A stretch of DNA of 64,000 bases from Channallabes apus (GCA_030522415.1 CM060107.1:51402307-51466306), one strand, 5' to 3'. Positions 1-11,075 are shown, counted from the first letter of the stretch. A program made the numbers and translations. Notes: a model not told the origin generated them from the sequence alone.

Positions 1-1625
1 TGCAGCTTGTTCGGGAATGGGGTGCCATGTCTTTTCTCAGGGCTGGGGTGGTTAATTGCCCCCGCAGGGGGCAATTAACCACTCATAGACTTAACATTGA
101 GATCAGCTTTGCCTGAGTTTGTCGTAGACCCTTGAATGAGGTGACAAACCGTTCACCTCATTCGGGCATGGGGTTATATGATACTACTGAGGGCGGGCGG
201 TTAATTGCCCCCGCAGGGGGCAATTAACTGCTAGAACAACACCGTATGTCGTAGGCCCATGAATGAGGTGTCATATCGTGCGTCTTATCCGGCAGGGGTG
301 TGCAGTGACCTCTCTGAGGGGCTGGGCTGTTAATTGCCCCCGCAGGGGGCAATTAATTGCTAGTCCAGCACCGTTTGTCGTAGACCCTCGAATGACCCTC
401 GAATGCAGGGGGCAATTAACTGCTAGAATGCAGTGGGGCAATTAACTGCTAGAACAACACCGTATGTCGTAGGCCCATGAATGAGGTGTCATATCGTGCG
501 TCTTATCCGGCAGGGGTGTGCAGTGACCTCTCTGAGGGGCTGGGCTGTTAATTGCCCCAGCAGGGGGCAATTAACCGCTGGTCCCTCACCGTTTGTCGTA
601 GACCCTTGACTGAGGTGTCATATCGTGCGTCTTATCCGGGAGGGGTGTGCAGTGACCTCTCTTAGGGGCTGGGCGGTTAATTGCCCCCGCAGGGGGCACT
701 TAACTGCTATAACAACACCGTATGTCGTAGGCCCATGAATGAGGTGTCATATCGTGCGTCTTATCCGGGAGGGGTGTGCAGTGACCTCTCTGAGGGGCTG
801 GGCGGTTAATTGCCCCCGCAGGGGGCAATTAACCGCTGGTCCCTCACTGTTTGTCGTAAACCCTTGAATGAGGTGTCATATCGTGCGTCTTCTCCGGGGG
901 TGGGGTGCTATGACTTTGCTCAGGGCTGGGCGGTCAATTGCCCCCGCAGGGGGCAATTAATTGCTAGTCCCGCACCGTTTGTCGTAGACCCTTGAATGAG
1001 GTGTCAAGCCGTTCGCCTCAGTCGTGCATGGAGTTATATGATACTACTAAGGGCGGTCGGTTAATTGCCCCCTGCTGGGGCAATTAACTGCTAGAACAAC
1101 ACTGTATGTCGTAGGCCCATGAATGAGGTGTCATATTGTGCGTCTTACCCGGCAGGGGTGTGCAGTGACCTCTCTGAGGGGCTGGGCTGTTAATTGCCCC
1201 CGCAGGGGGCAATTAATTGCTAGTCCAGCACCGTTTGTCATAGACCCTTGAATGAGGTGTCAAACCGTTCGCCTCAGTCGGGCATGGGGTTATATGATAC
1301 TACTGAGGGCGGGCGGTTAATTGCCCCCGCAGGGGGCAATTAACTGCCAGAACAACACCGTATGTCGTAGGCCCATGAATGAGGTGTCATATCGTGCGTC
1401 TTATCCGAGAGGGGTGTGCAGTGACCTGTCTGAGGGGCTGGGCTGTTAATTGCCCCAGCAGGGGGCAATTAACCGATAGTCCCTCACCGTTTGGCGTAGA
1501 CCCTTGAATGAGGTGTCATATCGTGCGTCTTATCCGGGAGGGGTGTGCAGTGACGTCTCTGAGGGGCTGGGCATTTAATTGCCCCCGCAGGGGGCAATAA
1601 ACCGCTCATAGACTTGACATTGATT
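1..1625. repeat. 128-129 bp satellite array with palindromic core
   Basis: About twelve tandem units; the TTAATTG core recurs near 52, 201, 330, 548, 677, 806, 934, 1061, 1190, 1317, 1446 and 1575, so most spacings are 127-129 bp. Each unit has a perfect inverted repeat with 12-base arms (TTAATTGCCCCC and its complement) around a 3-base loop. Two linker types occur, one with GTTATATGATACTACT and one with GTGCAGTGACCTCTCTGA. One unit near 330-548 is disturbed by a partial internal duplication (around 380-450). The array runs off the left window edge. It is not coding; short ORFs across it are chance. Confidence 0.93.
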
Positions 1626-2815
1626 AAACTGTGCGTTGCGCACTTAACATGATTACCATGTCCCTATCATGGAGTTAAGCTGATTAGCTAGCCTCGTGTT
1701 AGCTTGCCACGTCAAGCACCACTCACATTTTCTTCAGGAAATGTACCTCTCTAGTTATTGTACTATAATATCACATCAGTGCAGGGACGTAATCACCAGG
1801 GTGGACTGGAACGCACCCCTATGTACTAAAGCACAAACACACACATCAGCACAACACTGTGGGAAGGAAAAATGCGTCAAAAAAAAAATCAAGCAATAAA
1901 AGCTCTGATATACTTTTTTAGTGATCATTAATTAGCAATTAAAAATGCATTTTATTTTATTTATTTATTCAAAGAGAAAGCACAGCATATTCACTTGAAG
2001 CAGGAAAAGCTACACTGAAATCTGCAAAATCTGCATTTCCACAATGAAAAAAACTCCACAAGTGTTACTACAGGAAAATAACCAAATCCCGCCTGCCTGA
2101 TGTGTCCATATGGTGCTGCCTTGTGATTGGCTGCCTGAATGTCTATGTTGGTCCACCCCATTTCCTCTGTCTGTATGACGTCTATTCATGTATACAACAC
2201 CTTTTAATTGCATGGTCTTTCCTGACCTGTATTTCCTTCTACACTGTAGAATGTATCTGCTACTTATGCTCTGTAACACCTTCATAACGACTCTTATCTG
2301 AGGTGACGTAAATAGTTGAGGCTGGAGATTCTAAATGAACTTCTCCTCTTCAGCAGAGGTAAGTTTTGATCTTGTTTTTCTGGGATGATCTTCATGAGAG
2401 CCAGTTTCATCATGGTGCTTGATGGGTTTTGTAAATGCACTTGATAATACTGTTCTTGCAAGAACTGTTCCAGATCAGCTGACCTTTGTGTCTTTTAAAA
2501 CTCAACAATGGGGTGATTTCTGCTGAGGTCGAATCTATTCCACAGTGTTCGGGAGTGTTAGGTGCATGTTTTGCTAAAAGTTTTGTGGGGTTCGTGCAAA
2601 ATTGGCTGAGATATGGACATATAGGTCTAAACCTGAAAAAATATATAAAGTTTGGGGAAACCATCGGTCTTCACAGGACAATCCGTCTAATGTTTGACCT
2701 ACATTTAAATGTCAAAGTGTTTTGGCTAAAATAAATTCAATGATAAAAAATAATAGTAGGGGCAACCTGAGGATGAATAAACACTAATTTAAACACTTCC
2801 AGCAGTACAACACAC
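1626..2815. other. no recognisable gene
   Basis: AT-rich unique-looking sequence. Short ORFs on both strands lack motifs, codon bias or splice context. I see no repeat or RNA gene here. Confidence 0.5.
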
Positions 2816-2817
2816 TG

Positions 2818-2960
2818 CATTATGCACAAATACTGTCAAACACTTTTACACTGTGGTGGTGAGAGCACAGCACACAGTTATAGCTCTGTGGTTTCCTCAA
2901 AGGACGTTTCAACTGAGACAAGCAAAAGTATTTAGAGGCTTGTGACACAGGCGATAACAG
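2818..2960. repeat. duplicated receptor-gene flank (copy of 59676-59822)
   Basis: This stretch aligns by eye with 59676-59822: both contain ATGCACAAA-ACTGTCAA, AGCACACAG, GATTTCCTC or GGTTTCCTC, and ACTGAGACA-GCAAAA in the same order. It marks a segmental duplication of the Ig-receptor locus. In the right copy it is fused directly to a truncated V exon. Confidence 0.6.
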
Positions 2961-3249
2961 GACAATTAATCTAAAATTATATTTAATTTATCCAAATGAA
3001 AGAGATTATTGAATGTTGTCAGTGTAAATATAAAGAGATCTCAACATTTGTCACACTCATGGTCAAGTGTTAATCCACAGATCACAAACTACACAATGAT
3101 CACATGGGCCTTTAACTGAGAACATTTTTTTGTTGCATGAATTCAACTGGAATTTATAAGGAGATTAATTTAACCTTCATGATGAGTTTAACTGAAAAAG
3201 GTCCAAAATCCAAAGATCTAAAAGCTACAACATGTCTAGTCTGTTTTTA

Positions 3250-3645
3250 TCTTGTGTTCGTCTGCAGCACTGAAACTCTGCATGTATTTCACTCTTTCAC
3301 ACTTCTATTTTAGTTACACGCAACCAAAGAGGCCAACTGCTGCTGGAGGAAGTGACAGTGTGAACACACCACATGGGTGAGCAGTTTAGTGACATCATCC
3401 CCACATTCTGTGAACAGTGTACACACCCCAGTGTTTCAAGCATCTTTAAAATGATTGGCTGTAAATCTTGTAGTATAAGCACATGTACGACGCTGTAAGA
3501 ACCTCCATGAGTAACAGCCAATGAGAGAGCAAGAGGAAACTGTAGGGGGACGAGGCAGGAACAACCAGAACACCAATCAAGATGAAGGAGACGCAGCATT
3601 CTACATGAACTCAGGACATAGACGGGGATTAATAAAGCTCTGGGA
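3250..3645. repeat. duplicated 5' flank of the receptor family (left copy)
   Basis: Starts near a CTGCAGCACTGAAACTCTGCA motif and includes GTGTGAACACACCACATGGG, TGACATCATCC and CACATTCTGTG. The same order is found at 6405-6690, and a shortened form at 52600-52720 also keeps the GACATGAACTCAGGACATAGAC and GGGATTAATAAAGCTCTGG end. In each place it lies close to a signal-peptide exon or its remains, so it is probably duplicated promoter/5' flank; that role is inferred. Confidence 0.6.
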
Positions 3646-3656
3646 CAAAGTTCTTA

Positions 3657-3720
3657 TTTATTCATTCATTCATTCATTCATTTTCTATACCGCTTAATCC
3701 TGTGTTCAGGGTCGCGGGAG
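3657..3720 (-). repeat. SINE 3'-end fragment (DANA/Mermaid-like)
   Basis: ATTCATTCATT repeats followed by TTCTATACCGCTTAATCC and the CAGGGTCGCGGG motif match the 3' end of the complete SINE at 57901-58253. Only about 60 bp remain. Confidence 0.75.
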
Positions 3721-3939
3721 TTCTTATTTAATGAACGTTAAACAGATTTGATATAAAAGTTGTAATGATAACTGCCTCATGTTTACATTTATATTTAGTT
3801 TGATGATAAACAATAAAAACAACTCAGTTTAGTCTGCACGTTACTTTTCCCCAATATGACGTATATTACTGCAAAATTATATACTGTAAATAGGACATTA
3901 TTATACAGAGTGTTTCCTTACATACTGTTTGAAATAGAA

Positions 3940-3944
<5 letters not shown>

Positions 3945-3976
<32 letters not shown>
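3945..3976. repeat. (GA)n microsatellite beside a splice donor
   Basis: A GA run directly next to the donor of the signal-peptide exon, so on the transcript strand intron 1 starts GTGAGT followed by (CT)n. The paralogous exon at 52905-52953 has the same arrangement. Confidence 0.9.
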
Positions 3977-3978
<2 letters not shown>

Positions 3979-3981
3979 CAC

Positions 3982-4030
3982 CTTCAGTGACATGAAGCTG
4001 TATGAGGAGGAGAAGAAAACACACCTGCAT
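3982..4030 (-). CDS. signal-peptide exon of an Ig-type receptor (orphan copy)
   Basis: The minus strand reads ATG at 4030, then a 16-residue hydrophobic leader (MQVCFLLLLIQLHVTE) ending one base into a codon before a consensus donor (AAG/GTGAGT). It matches the exon at 52905-52953 almost base for base, including 100 bp upstream. Frame stays open upstream to an ATG at 4129, but the short hydrophobic leader favours 4030. The exon ends in phase 1, which fits the phase-1 V exons at 43807 and 39712. No V, stalk or membrane exon follows in the 3.9 kb to its left, where the satellite lies, so in this window it is an orphan. The receptor class (V-set, CD300/pIgR-like) is inferred from the V exons elsewhere. 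Confidence 0.7.
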
Positions 4031-4289
4031 TGTTACTGACGACCCAAACACACACATTAATCCAGAGAGAGAATTAGAGCTAAACACACACTGACCAACT
4101 GCTGCACTGTGTCTCATCATAATGAACACACTCTACACATCACACATTACAAGTTTAGCATTTTACGCCATTCACGCCTTCACAGGAAGTGCAGCCACAG
4201 GAAGTACAAAATTAGCAGAACATCACTGACCAGACAGAAGTGAGAAAGACTCTGATGTCGGTTCTACAACTTAACTAAGTTTATGCTCT

Positions 4290-4715
4290 AAAGAATAATC
4301 AACACCATGGTGAAAAAGGCTGTCAGTGTCTCTACTACCTCAGGTGTGTGAGAGACTTTAGACTGGACTCCAAGGTGCTTGGAACTTTAAGTCCTGCAGC
4401 ATGGAGAGCATACAGAAGGTATACATCATAACCTTGTTTGGGAACAGCACCATGTAGGTCAGATGAGCTCTACAGAGGGTGTGATAAGCTGAGCGTGTCA
4501 TCAGCAACGAGCTCCCTTATCTGCACTCAATCTACAGGAACAAGGCCAGGAAGGACCTCAGCCATTCAACAATGGACTGTTCTCTCTGTTGCAGTCAGGA
4601 AAGTGCTTCTGCTCCCAGGAGGCCAATATCACAACCTGAAAGACGATTGAGGAGAAGCTTCTTCCCACAGCCTATACAAGCTCTCAACCAGAAAATTCCA
4701 CAGAACTAAATGCTC
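4290..4715 (+). pseudogene. non-LTR retrotransposon (LINE) reverse-transcriptase C-end remnant
   Basis: The start reads like the thumb region of fish LINE ORF2 (INTMVKKA..., then a YYLRCVRDFRLDS-type stretch) in shifting frames. The end has the AGCTTCTTCCCACAGCC motif common near the ORF2 terminus of fish LINEs. Stops and frameshifts make it non-functional. The clade is uncertain (L2/Rex-like). Confidence 0.45.
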
Positions 4716-5042
4716 TAATCTCTTTTGTTTGTTTCTCTCACTCAAAAAAAAACTCGCCCTACATTCACGCACATTTTCAGATGGCTTACATGTTGCACAC
4801 CACTAGGTCTTTGCACATTGTTTTGCTCATGTTTTTTTTACACAAATGAGGACTAACTGCTAGGTGTAATGTATCCAGCAAAAATTAATTCCATGGTGTC
4901 TTGCACCAAGCTTCCTGATTAACTGCCGTACTCTTCCAGTGCATGGCATGCTGGGAAATGTGACAGAGGAGATTTGTGACATTAAATAAAGAGTAGAATT
5001 TAAAATGTAAAAATTATTTGTTTTGACCTCTAAATTACATAT

Positions 5043-5930
5043 TTTACACTGTCTTCCAAATTATTAGGCAAATTGGATGTAAGTGTCATAAACATTAAAT
5101 GTTTAGTTTTTAAATTAAACTCATGGATGGTATTGTGTCTCAGGGCTCTTTGGATTACTGAAATGTATCTCAGACACGTGTGATAATTAGTTTGCCAGAT
5201 GAGCCCATTTACACAAAAAGTACTGAAGAAGGTTGTTCCACCTTGTTAAGCAGGCTACAGGTTTCAAGCAATATGGGAAAGAAAAAGGATCTATCTGCTG
5301 CCGAAAAGCATCAAATTGGTCAAGGTACCGTATGAAAACATTAGATATTTCACGAAAACTCATCGTACTGTGAAGACATTCGTGGCTGATTCTGGCTGAT
5401 AATTTTCAGACAGTCTTGTTTACTGATGAGTATCGTGCAACCCAGGATGGTCCAGATGACTGGAGTAGTGGATGTTTGGTGGGTGGCCACCATGTCCCAA
5501 CAAAGCTGCGATGTCAACAAGGTGGTGCCGGAGTCATGTTTTGGGCCAGAATCATGGGGAGAGAGCTGGTAGGCCCCTGTAGGGTCCTTGAAGGTGTGAA
5601 AATTATCTCTGCAAAGTATATTGACTGACTACTTTCTTCCATGGTAGAAAAAGAAGAACCATGCCTTCCGTAGCAAAATCATCTTCATGCACGACAATGC
5701 ACCAACTCATGCTGCAAAGAATACCTCTGTGCCATTGGCTGTTATGGGCATAAAAGATGAGAAACTCATGGTGTGGACACAATCCGCCCCTGACCTCAAC
5801 CACATTGAGAACCTTTGGAGAATCCTCAAAAGATCTACAGTATGAGGGTGGGAGGCTATTCTGACATCACGCAAAGAAATTCAAGCAGAAACTGTCCAAA
5901 AACTCCAAAACCACTGGTAAATGGTTTACT
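5043..5930 (+). mobile_element. Tc1-like transposon remnant A
   Basis: Transposase catalytic fragments are visible in different frames: FTDEYRA followed by GVMFWARIMG near 5416-5600, then a DNAPTHA-type second-Asp block and SAPDLNHIENLW near 5690-5830. Frames are broken and the helix-turn-helix part is mostly missing. The left end carries a TTCCAAATTATTAGGCAAAT terminal motif. The element stops abruptly where Tc1 remnant B begins. Confidence 0.75.
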
Positions 5931-5934
5931 GACC

Positions 5935-6350
5935 ATGGTATTACTGTGCTCAATTGGCCTGCCAACTCTCCTGACCTGAACCCCATAGAGAATCTGTGGG
6001 ATATTGTGAAGAGAAAGTTGAGAGACACAAGACACAAGAATCTGCAAAAGGATTCCCGACCAAGTAGTGAGTGCATAACTGAACATAATTATTTGAAGGT
6101 TGACTTTTTTTGTATTAAAAACACTTTTCTTTTATTGGTCGGATGAAATATGCAATTTTTTTTAGATAGGGATTTTGGGTTTTCATGAGCTGTATGCCAC
6201 AATCATCAATATTAAAACAATAAAAGGCTTGAACTACTTCAGTTTGTGTGTAATGAATCTAAAATATATGAAAGTCTAATGTTTATCAGTACATTACAGA
6301 AAATAATGAACTTTATCACAATATGCTAATTTTTTGAGAAGGACCTGTCT
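5935..6350 (+). mobile_element. Tc1-like transposon remnant B, 3' end
   Basis: Encodes only the C-terminal block [18 protein letters not shown] (third catalytic residue, E) at 5950-6010, then a 3' end finishing in TTTTTTGAGAAGGACCTGT near 6345, the terminus of a different fish Tc1 family from remnant A. It sits head-to-tail against remnant A with no spacer. Confidence 0.75.
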
Positions 6351-6404
6351 ATAGTATGCCTAATTCAAAGGTTTAAAAGCTTCAACATTGCGCACCTGTG
6401 TTAC

Positions 6405-6690
6405 TTTGCTACTTTGCAGTACTGAAACTCTGCATGTCTTTCACTCTGACCAGCCAAACACACTTCCATTTTAGTGGCACACCACCAAAGAGACCAACTG
6501 CGGTAGAGTAAGTGACGGTGTGAACACACCACATGGGTAAAAAGTATAGTGACATCATCCTCACATTCTGTGTACAGTGTAAAAACCCTGGGTATTTTAA
6601 GCATCTTTAAATTATTTGCTCTAAATCTTGTGGTAAAAGCACATGTACAACGCTGAACCTCAATGAGTAACAGCCTATGAAAGAGCAAGA
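6405..6690. repeat. duplicated 5' flank of the receptor family (second copy)
   Basis: Same motif order as 3270-3545 (CTGAAACTCTGCATG, GTGTGAACACACCACATGGG, TGACATCATCC, AGCACATGTAC, GAGTAACAGCC), with small indels. The two copies are about 3.1 kb apart and separated by the Tc1 remnants. No signal-peptide exon follows this copy. Confidence 0.7.
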
Positions 6691-6699
6691 GGTAAAATC

Positions 6700-7500
6700 T
6701 CGCATTAAGTATTTCCTAATGTGGCAGGGTAGTTAGATCCTCCCTGATTTTTGATGTCAGAAGATTGTCAGCCTGGTTTGTCAGTTGGATGCGTCACTCT
6801 CAGGTACCCCCCCACCTCTTTCTGACATTGGTGGTCAACACTGGTGTATGTGTTAGTGGTGAGGCTTATTCAGTCACAGCTTGCTTTTTGGGTTGATTTT
6901 GTATGTCAATTGGAAAGGCAAGCATTACAGCAGCGTGATTTATCATCTTTTTGTGATACACTAATATTATCATTTTGCATTTATAGGAGCATGAGATGTC
7001 GACTGGTTAATAGTTGCAACTTGTGTTTGGTCAGACTGCCTAGGAGGTAGGTAGGTGTAAACTTAAATTTTATGGGAGCTTTTACAGATGTGGCTAATTA
7101 AGACTGCGCGTGTTTTCCTGCGAGATGCCTCAACTTAGCACACGGCGTGCCGCGACTTGCCATAAGCAACATTGGGGAATTTAAATAAATGTGTTGTGCT
7201 TCAATGAATTTCTGCCAGATGGCGCATGTAATGACTTTATCTAAAAGCCGGACAGAGTACAACGAAGAATTGTGTATAATTAGTTAGCCTAAAACAATAT
7301 GGTTTCCAATGCTGATGCAAACATGAATTTTATTTTGTTTTGCAACAGATCTTTCATGATGAATGTGTGTATACGTGCTTCATAAGCCACGCCACACCAC
7401 ATGGAAAATGCTTCAATTTGATTGGCTGTCACTGAGTGTCAGCTATTCACGGCTGGCTGCCGCGGGCAAAAAAAATCTCAATTGCAAACATGCATTTAAT
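6700..7500. other. no recognisable gene
   Basis: Short ORFs only. I recognise no domain, repeat family or RNA here. Confidence 0.5.
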
Positions 7501-7510
7501 ACAAACCGGC

Positions 7511-7587
7511 GCACTGGCGGGAATCGAATCCGGGTCTTCCACATGGCGGGCAGATCACCTACTGTAACCATTGAGCCACACCAGTGC
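7511..7587 (-). repeat. tRNA-Gly-like sequence (SINE head or tRNA pseudogene)
   Basis: On the minus strand, GCACTGG and CCAGTGC at the two ends form a perfect 7-bp acceptor stem. There is an A-box-like TGGCTCAATGG and a B-box-like GGATTCGATTCC. The layout follows tRNA-Gly, but the D and anticodon arms are irregular. Related heads lie at 30625 and 35838, which points to a dispersed tRNA-derived family rather than a working tRNA gene. Confidence 0.6.
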
Positions 7588-7724
7588 CCGTATATTTAGA
7601 GCGCATTAACACACTAATGTTTTAGGCTAACATATCATACATCTTTGTGGTCTTTTTGCACACACGCGCGGGTGCGTTACAATAAGAATAAGAATAATAA
7701 CAATAATAAATTCGGAGAACTACC

Positions 7725-7762
7725 TCTACTACTACTACTAATAATAATAATAATAATAATAA
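7725..7762. repeat. (TAA/CTA)n microsatellite
   Basis: A run of CTA then TAA triplets. Confidence 0.9.
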
Positions 7763-7887
7763 TTCTGAATGGAGAAAGCGCAGTCAAAGAAGTTCCATCA
7801 TTGAAGGAGAGAAAAAAATGAAGGATAAATACATATCAGTTTGAGCTTGACACGTTTATGAGCTCTGTCGCTTGCTGTCAATGGGCG

Positions 7888-8828
7888 TGTGGTGGATTTT
7901 TTATTCTCCCGAAACCGAAGTTGCCAGAATTTAAAACATTAACCAAATACTGTAACTTTTAGTAAAAGAAATCAAAGAAAGACTCCGGACTTCGTGCAGA
8001 TCTAGATGAAGTAAGGATAAGTTTTTATTGCAGCAATAAAAACAAAGTGAGCCAGCCTAAGTTATGAATCCAGCCATCACCAAGGACAGACTGTTCTGGC
8101 AGTGCCGTACATGCCTTTTTATACATTTTTTTCAAGGGGAGGGGAGCTCACCTTGTCCCCTCCTCTGTACATCTCTTACCAAATTATTAAGACATTACAA
8201 TCATGTTTTCCTCTACCTTGTTTCGTTACATCATATACCTCGTCATCTGACTCCATATTTTTCCCATTATGACTTATTTTTATTGCAAATAACTTTCCAT
8301 TATCTTTTCACTTTGTTTATTTTAAAAAATATAGGGGTGACACTTATTTTTCTTATACATTTTGGTTGTTTCTCTATGTTCCTTTAATTTGACCTCACAG
8401 TTAAGATCACCCCATGAGTCAGCTGACATTACATCATGTCCAGGGACTTTCCCTTATCAGGTGCTTTTGGGTACAAAGATTACATCATATGTTCTAAAGT
8501 ACACTCTGTCCACTAAGCATATCTAGAGGTCATTTGAGTTCAGGTCCTTTTGGGTACAAAGATTACATCATATGTTTTAAAGTACACTCTGTCCACTAAG
8601 CATCACACTTCTAAGATGGCGACCTAAGCATCTCAGACCTAAGATGGCAACCTATCTAGAGTTCATTTGAGTTCATACTGCACACGATCTAAGATGTCCT
8701 TGCTACTGTGACATCGCCTTGTCCTTGACTCAACTCTGTTCTCCTTGCCCCATCTCTATAAGATAAGATTAATAGTTTTCTGTCATATTACTGCATGCAC
8801 AAATATATTTAATTAAAATATGCTTACA
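7888..8828 (-). mobile_element. solo LTR related to the provirus LTR, lacking the antisense gene
   Basis: Begins TGTGGTGGATTTTTTATTCT and ends ATATGCTTACA exactly like the proviral LTRs, and is flanked on both sides by GGCG (7884-7887 and 8829-8832), a 4-bp target duplication. It is 941 bp against 1668 bp in the provirus. It is collinear through the U5/R part, the sense TATA (TATAAAAA, minus strand, near 8115) and the region matching the antisense TATA, then jumps to the sequence equivalent to 12468 onward. The missing segment holds the mini-exon, intron, ORF and poly(A) signal of the antisense gene. No internal retroviral sequence is present, so this is a recombination-derived solo LTR of an older relative. 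Confidence 0.92.
8458..8603. repeat. 63-bp direct duplication in the solo-LTR U3
   Basis: Copies at 8458-8520 and 8541-8603 differ at very few bases and share TACAAAGATTACATCATATG and ACTCTGTCCACTAAGCAT. Duplicated U3 blocks are typical of retroviral enhancers; that function is inferred. Confidence 0.85.
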
Positions 8829-10800
8829 GGCGCCTAAGAGAGACAACACATTTTCGGCTTCACAATACTTCAGACTGAAACACGACTGCCCCCTACAGGT
8901 AATGAAGGTCATTTTCACAGCTTCCCACGCACAGCCGCGGCCAGTCACGGGATTCCTTTTTTCAAAATGTGCGTTCTTAATGGCCAGGTCTGTAGATATA
9001 AGTAGAATTTAAGCTATGTTGTTTTGTTTTAGCATCCCATTGCTTCCATACGGTACGAGTTTTGTTGGTGTGGCAGGTAGCTGCATTACCCAGTACGCTT
9101 CCGTTGCTGTAAGTTGCTTGCTTCTATATGGTGCTGCAGTGGTATTGACTCTGCTTTGGTGGTGGGTTGAGTGCAGTTTTCCAGTTGATTAGCATCAAGT
9201 TGTTGCTTATATGCTGTTTAGCACTTAAGCCAGCTCGGCTAATGCAATGTAGCTGACTGCTGCAGTATATATGTATGTATGAATGGAACATGTTTGAGGG
9301 TGTCGTTTTATATATTTGAATAGCCCTTATTTAACGGCTTTATCTTTCTTTCAGTAATGTGCTGCAGTGCATGCGTTTTAATCTGAATCTCAGTATCTAG
9401 AACTAGTCTGCTGTCTTGTTCCTTGGTTAATTCATATTTTGATACTTTGTCCAATGTAAATATATCTTGTTTATTCTTGTACACAGGTACTGTGAGTCCA
9501 ACACAAAAATCAGAGAGGCAGATATTCCCAACTTGGTGGTGCTGCTGTTTTGTCTCTGTGTGCACTGTTGTGCTATGTTGATCAACATAATCTCACTGGG
9601 TATTGTGCGAGAATGTGACTGTGTGCACAGAGTGTGTGAAAATTGAAATGTATGCTTCTTTAGGAGGTTATCAGTTGGCAATATCTCTGTAAACCTTTTT
9701 TTGTGTGATCTGTGTGTATTTGGAGATAAACAGCCACCAATTTAGTTGTTTAATTCCTTTTTAATAAAATAATTTTTAATTGAATTAATAAAACAATATA
9801 TTTTGGTACCCACATCTCTGCTCATTTATTAAGTAGAATGGAACCTGTGTTTCCTTGAGTAGCACCTGCAGGTGCATAGTATTAAAATTAAAGAGTAGAT
9901 CCCAGTAAAGATAAGTTATTCATCAAACATAAAAGCGTATGGGACTTTAAAAAGTTGCTACTCTGTTACGAATAGTGAGGAGGACTTCTAAGAGGCTTAT
10001 GAGTTTCTTAAGCAGAGGAGAAATTTACAGAAAAATTAAAATGAAAACCTTCTTCATTGTTTGCTCCATACAAATCAAACCCGCCACATGGACAAGGCAG
10101 CAATCACAGTAAAGAGACAAGACATTTTTCTTCAGTAACAATCAACTATTAGTTACAAAAATTACAAGCATGGTGAATAAACTGGAAACATTTTTTAAAA
10201 GCAAATAAATGTGTTTGGGCAAAATAGGTCTGCTCTTTTAAAGTAAATGTTATTATAATGATTGTATTATCACCATTTTCAACTTATGCACAGGTCATAA
10301 ATGTTTTACCGGTGTTTACCCGGTCCTGATCCGACCCGACAAGAGACCCAACTGGACCCACCTGACTGGTTCTAATATGCACAAATCAAGCACTGCATTG
10401 GCATTGGCACCCACTGACTTGCCAAATATTTTAAAAATTATAAAATAAATAAATAAATAAAAAAGCAGGATATAGTTTATTAGTGCTTGTCCAATCAATG
10501 AAAACTAAAATAAAACACATGCAAAATTAATTGAACATTTGCATGCTGTCGCTTGCAGTGTAAACAAAAGCCACATATACCGTTTATGTGAGGAGAATCT
10601 AATAATACATCAGCTTCTGTCATACCTTGCAACAAGGGCAGCCCCACCTTCTCACTAAAAGTTTTTGTTGCAATGTGTAACATCTGGGCCCGCCCCTTTG
10701 AGAGAATCATGACACAATGAGATTGCTTCTAAATCAGTCTTAAGCTTAGACGCCTAGCTAGAAGTCTTGAAGTTATGAAGAATTTTTAGAAATGTAATAA
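8829..10800. other. no recognisable gene
   Basis: AT-rich sequence with small unsupported ORFs. I see no clear repeat family or splice-bounded exon. Confidence 0.45.
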
Positions 10801-10802
10801 GT

Positions 10803-11075
10803 CTGATCCCAGGTGTGAAGGTTACGATTCTTTTAATCTGGTGTGTTGATTGTCATTGCGGTTAAGAGTGTGTATCTTCTGTTGATGTTCATCTCTACTG
10901 CAGAGTCACCATTTCATCTCCATCATTTCTGCTGTAATGAACTCTTTCAGGACCTGGAGAGGAAAACACACACCTGTGAAAAGCTGGCCTGCCATATGAT
11001 CAAACAATTAACAAAAACATGTACATTTGTTTGTGCATTATTTGTGTATGTTTGTGCTCATTTCTTTTTTTAAGA
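10803..11075. repeat. unidentified duplicated segment (pairs with 56010-56275)
   Basis: Shares with 56010-56275 a long ordered set of blocks: CTTTTAATCTGGTGTGTTGAT, ATCTTCTGTTGATGTTC, CTACTGCAGA, TTTCATCTCCATCAT, CTGTAATGAACTCT, CAGGACCTGGAGAG, ACACACCTGTG and GGCCTGCCAT. I see no coding frame common to both. It may be a dispersed repeat or a duplicated regulatory or exonic piece. Confidence 0.65.

Noticed and set aside
1..1625. Regular palindromic repeats that could suggest a CRISPR array
   Set aside because: The unit is about 128 bp with conserved linkers, not short repeats with unique spacers, and the window is clearly vertebrate.
3866..4129. Long N-terminal extension of the receptor leader and its Ser-Leu repeat tail
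   Set aside because: The Ser-Leu run is the translated (CT)n intron tract after the splice donor, and the extension upstream of the leader ATG lacks signal-peptide character.
7511..7587. Functional tRNA-Gly gene
   Set aside because: Acceptor stem and B box are good, but the D and anticodon arms are irregular and sister copies have SINE-like tails.
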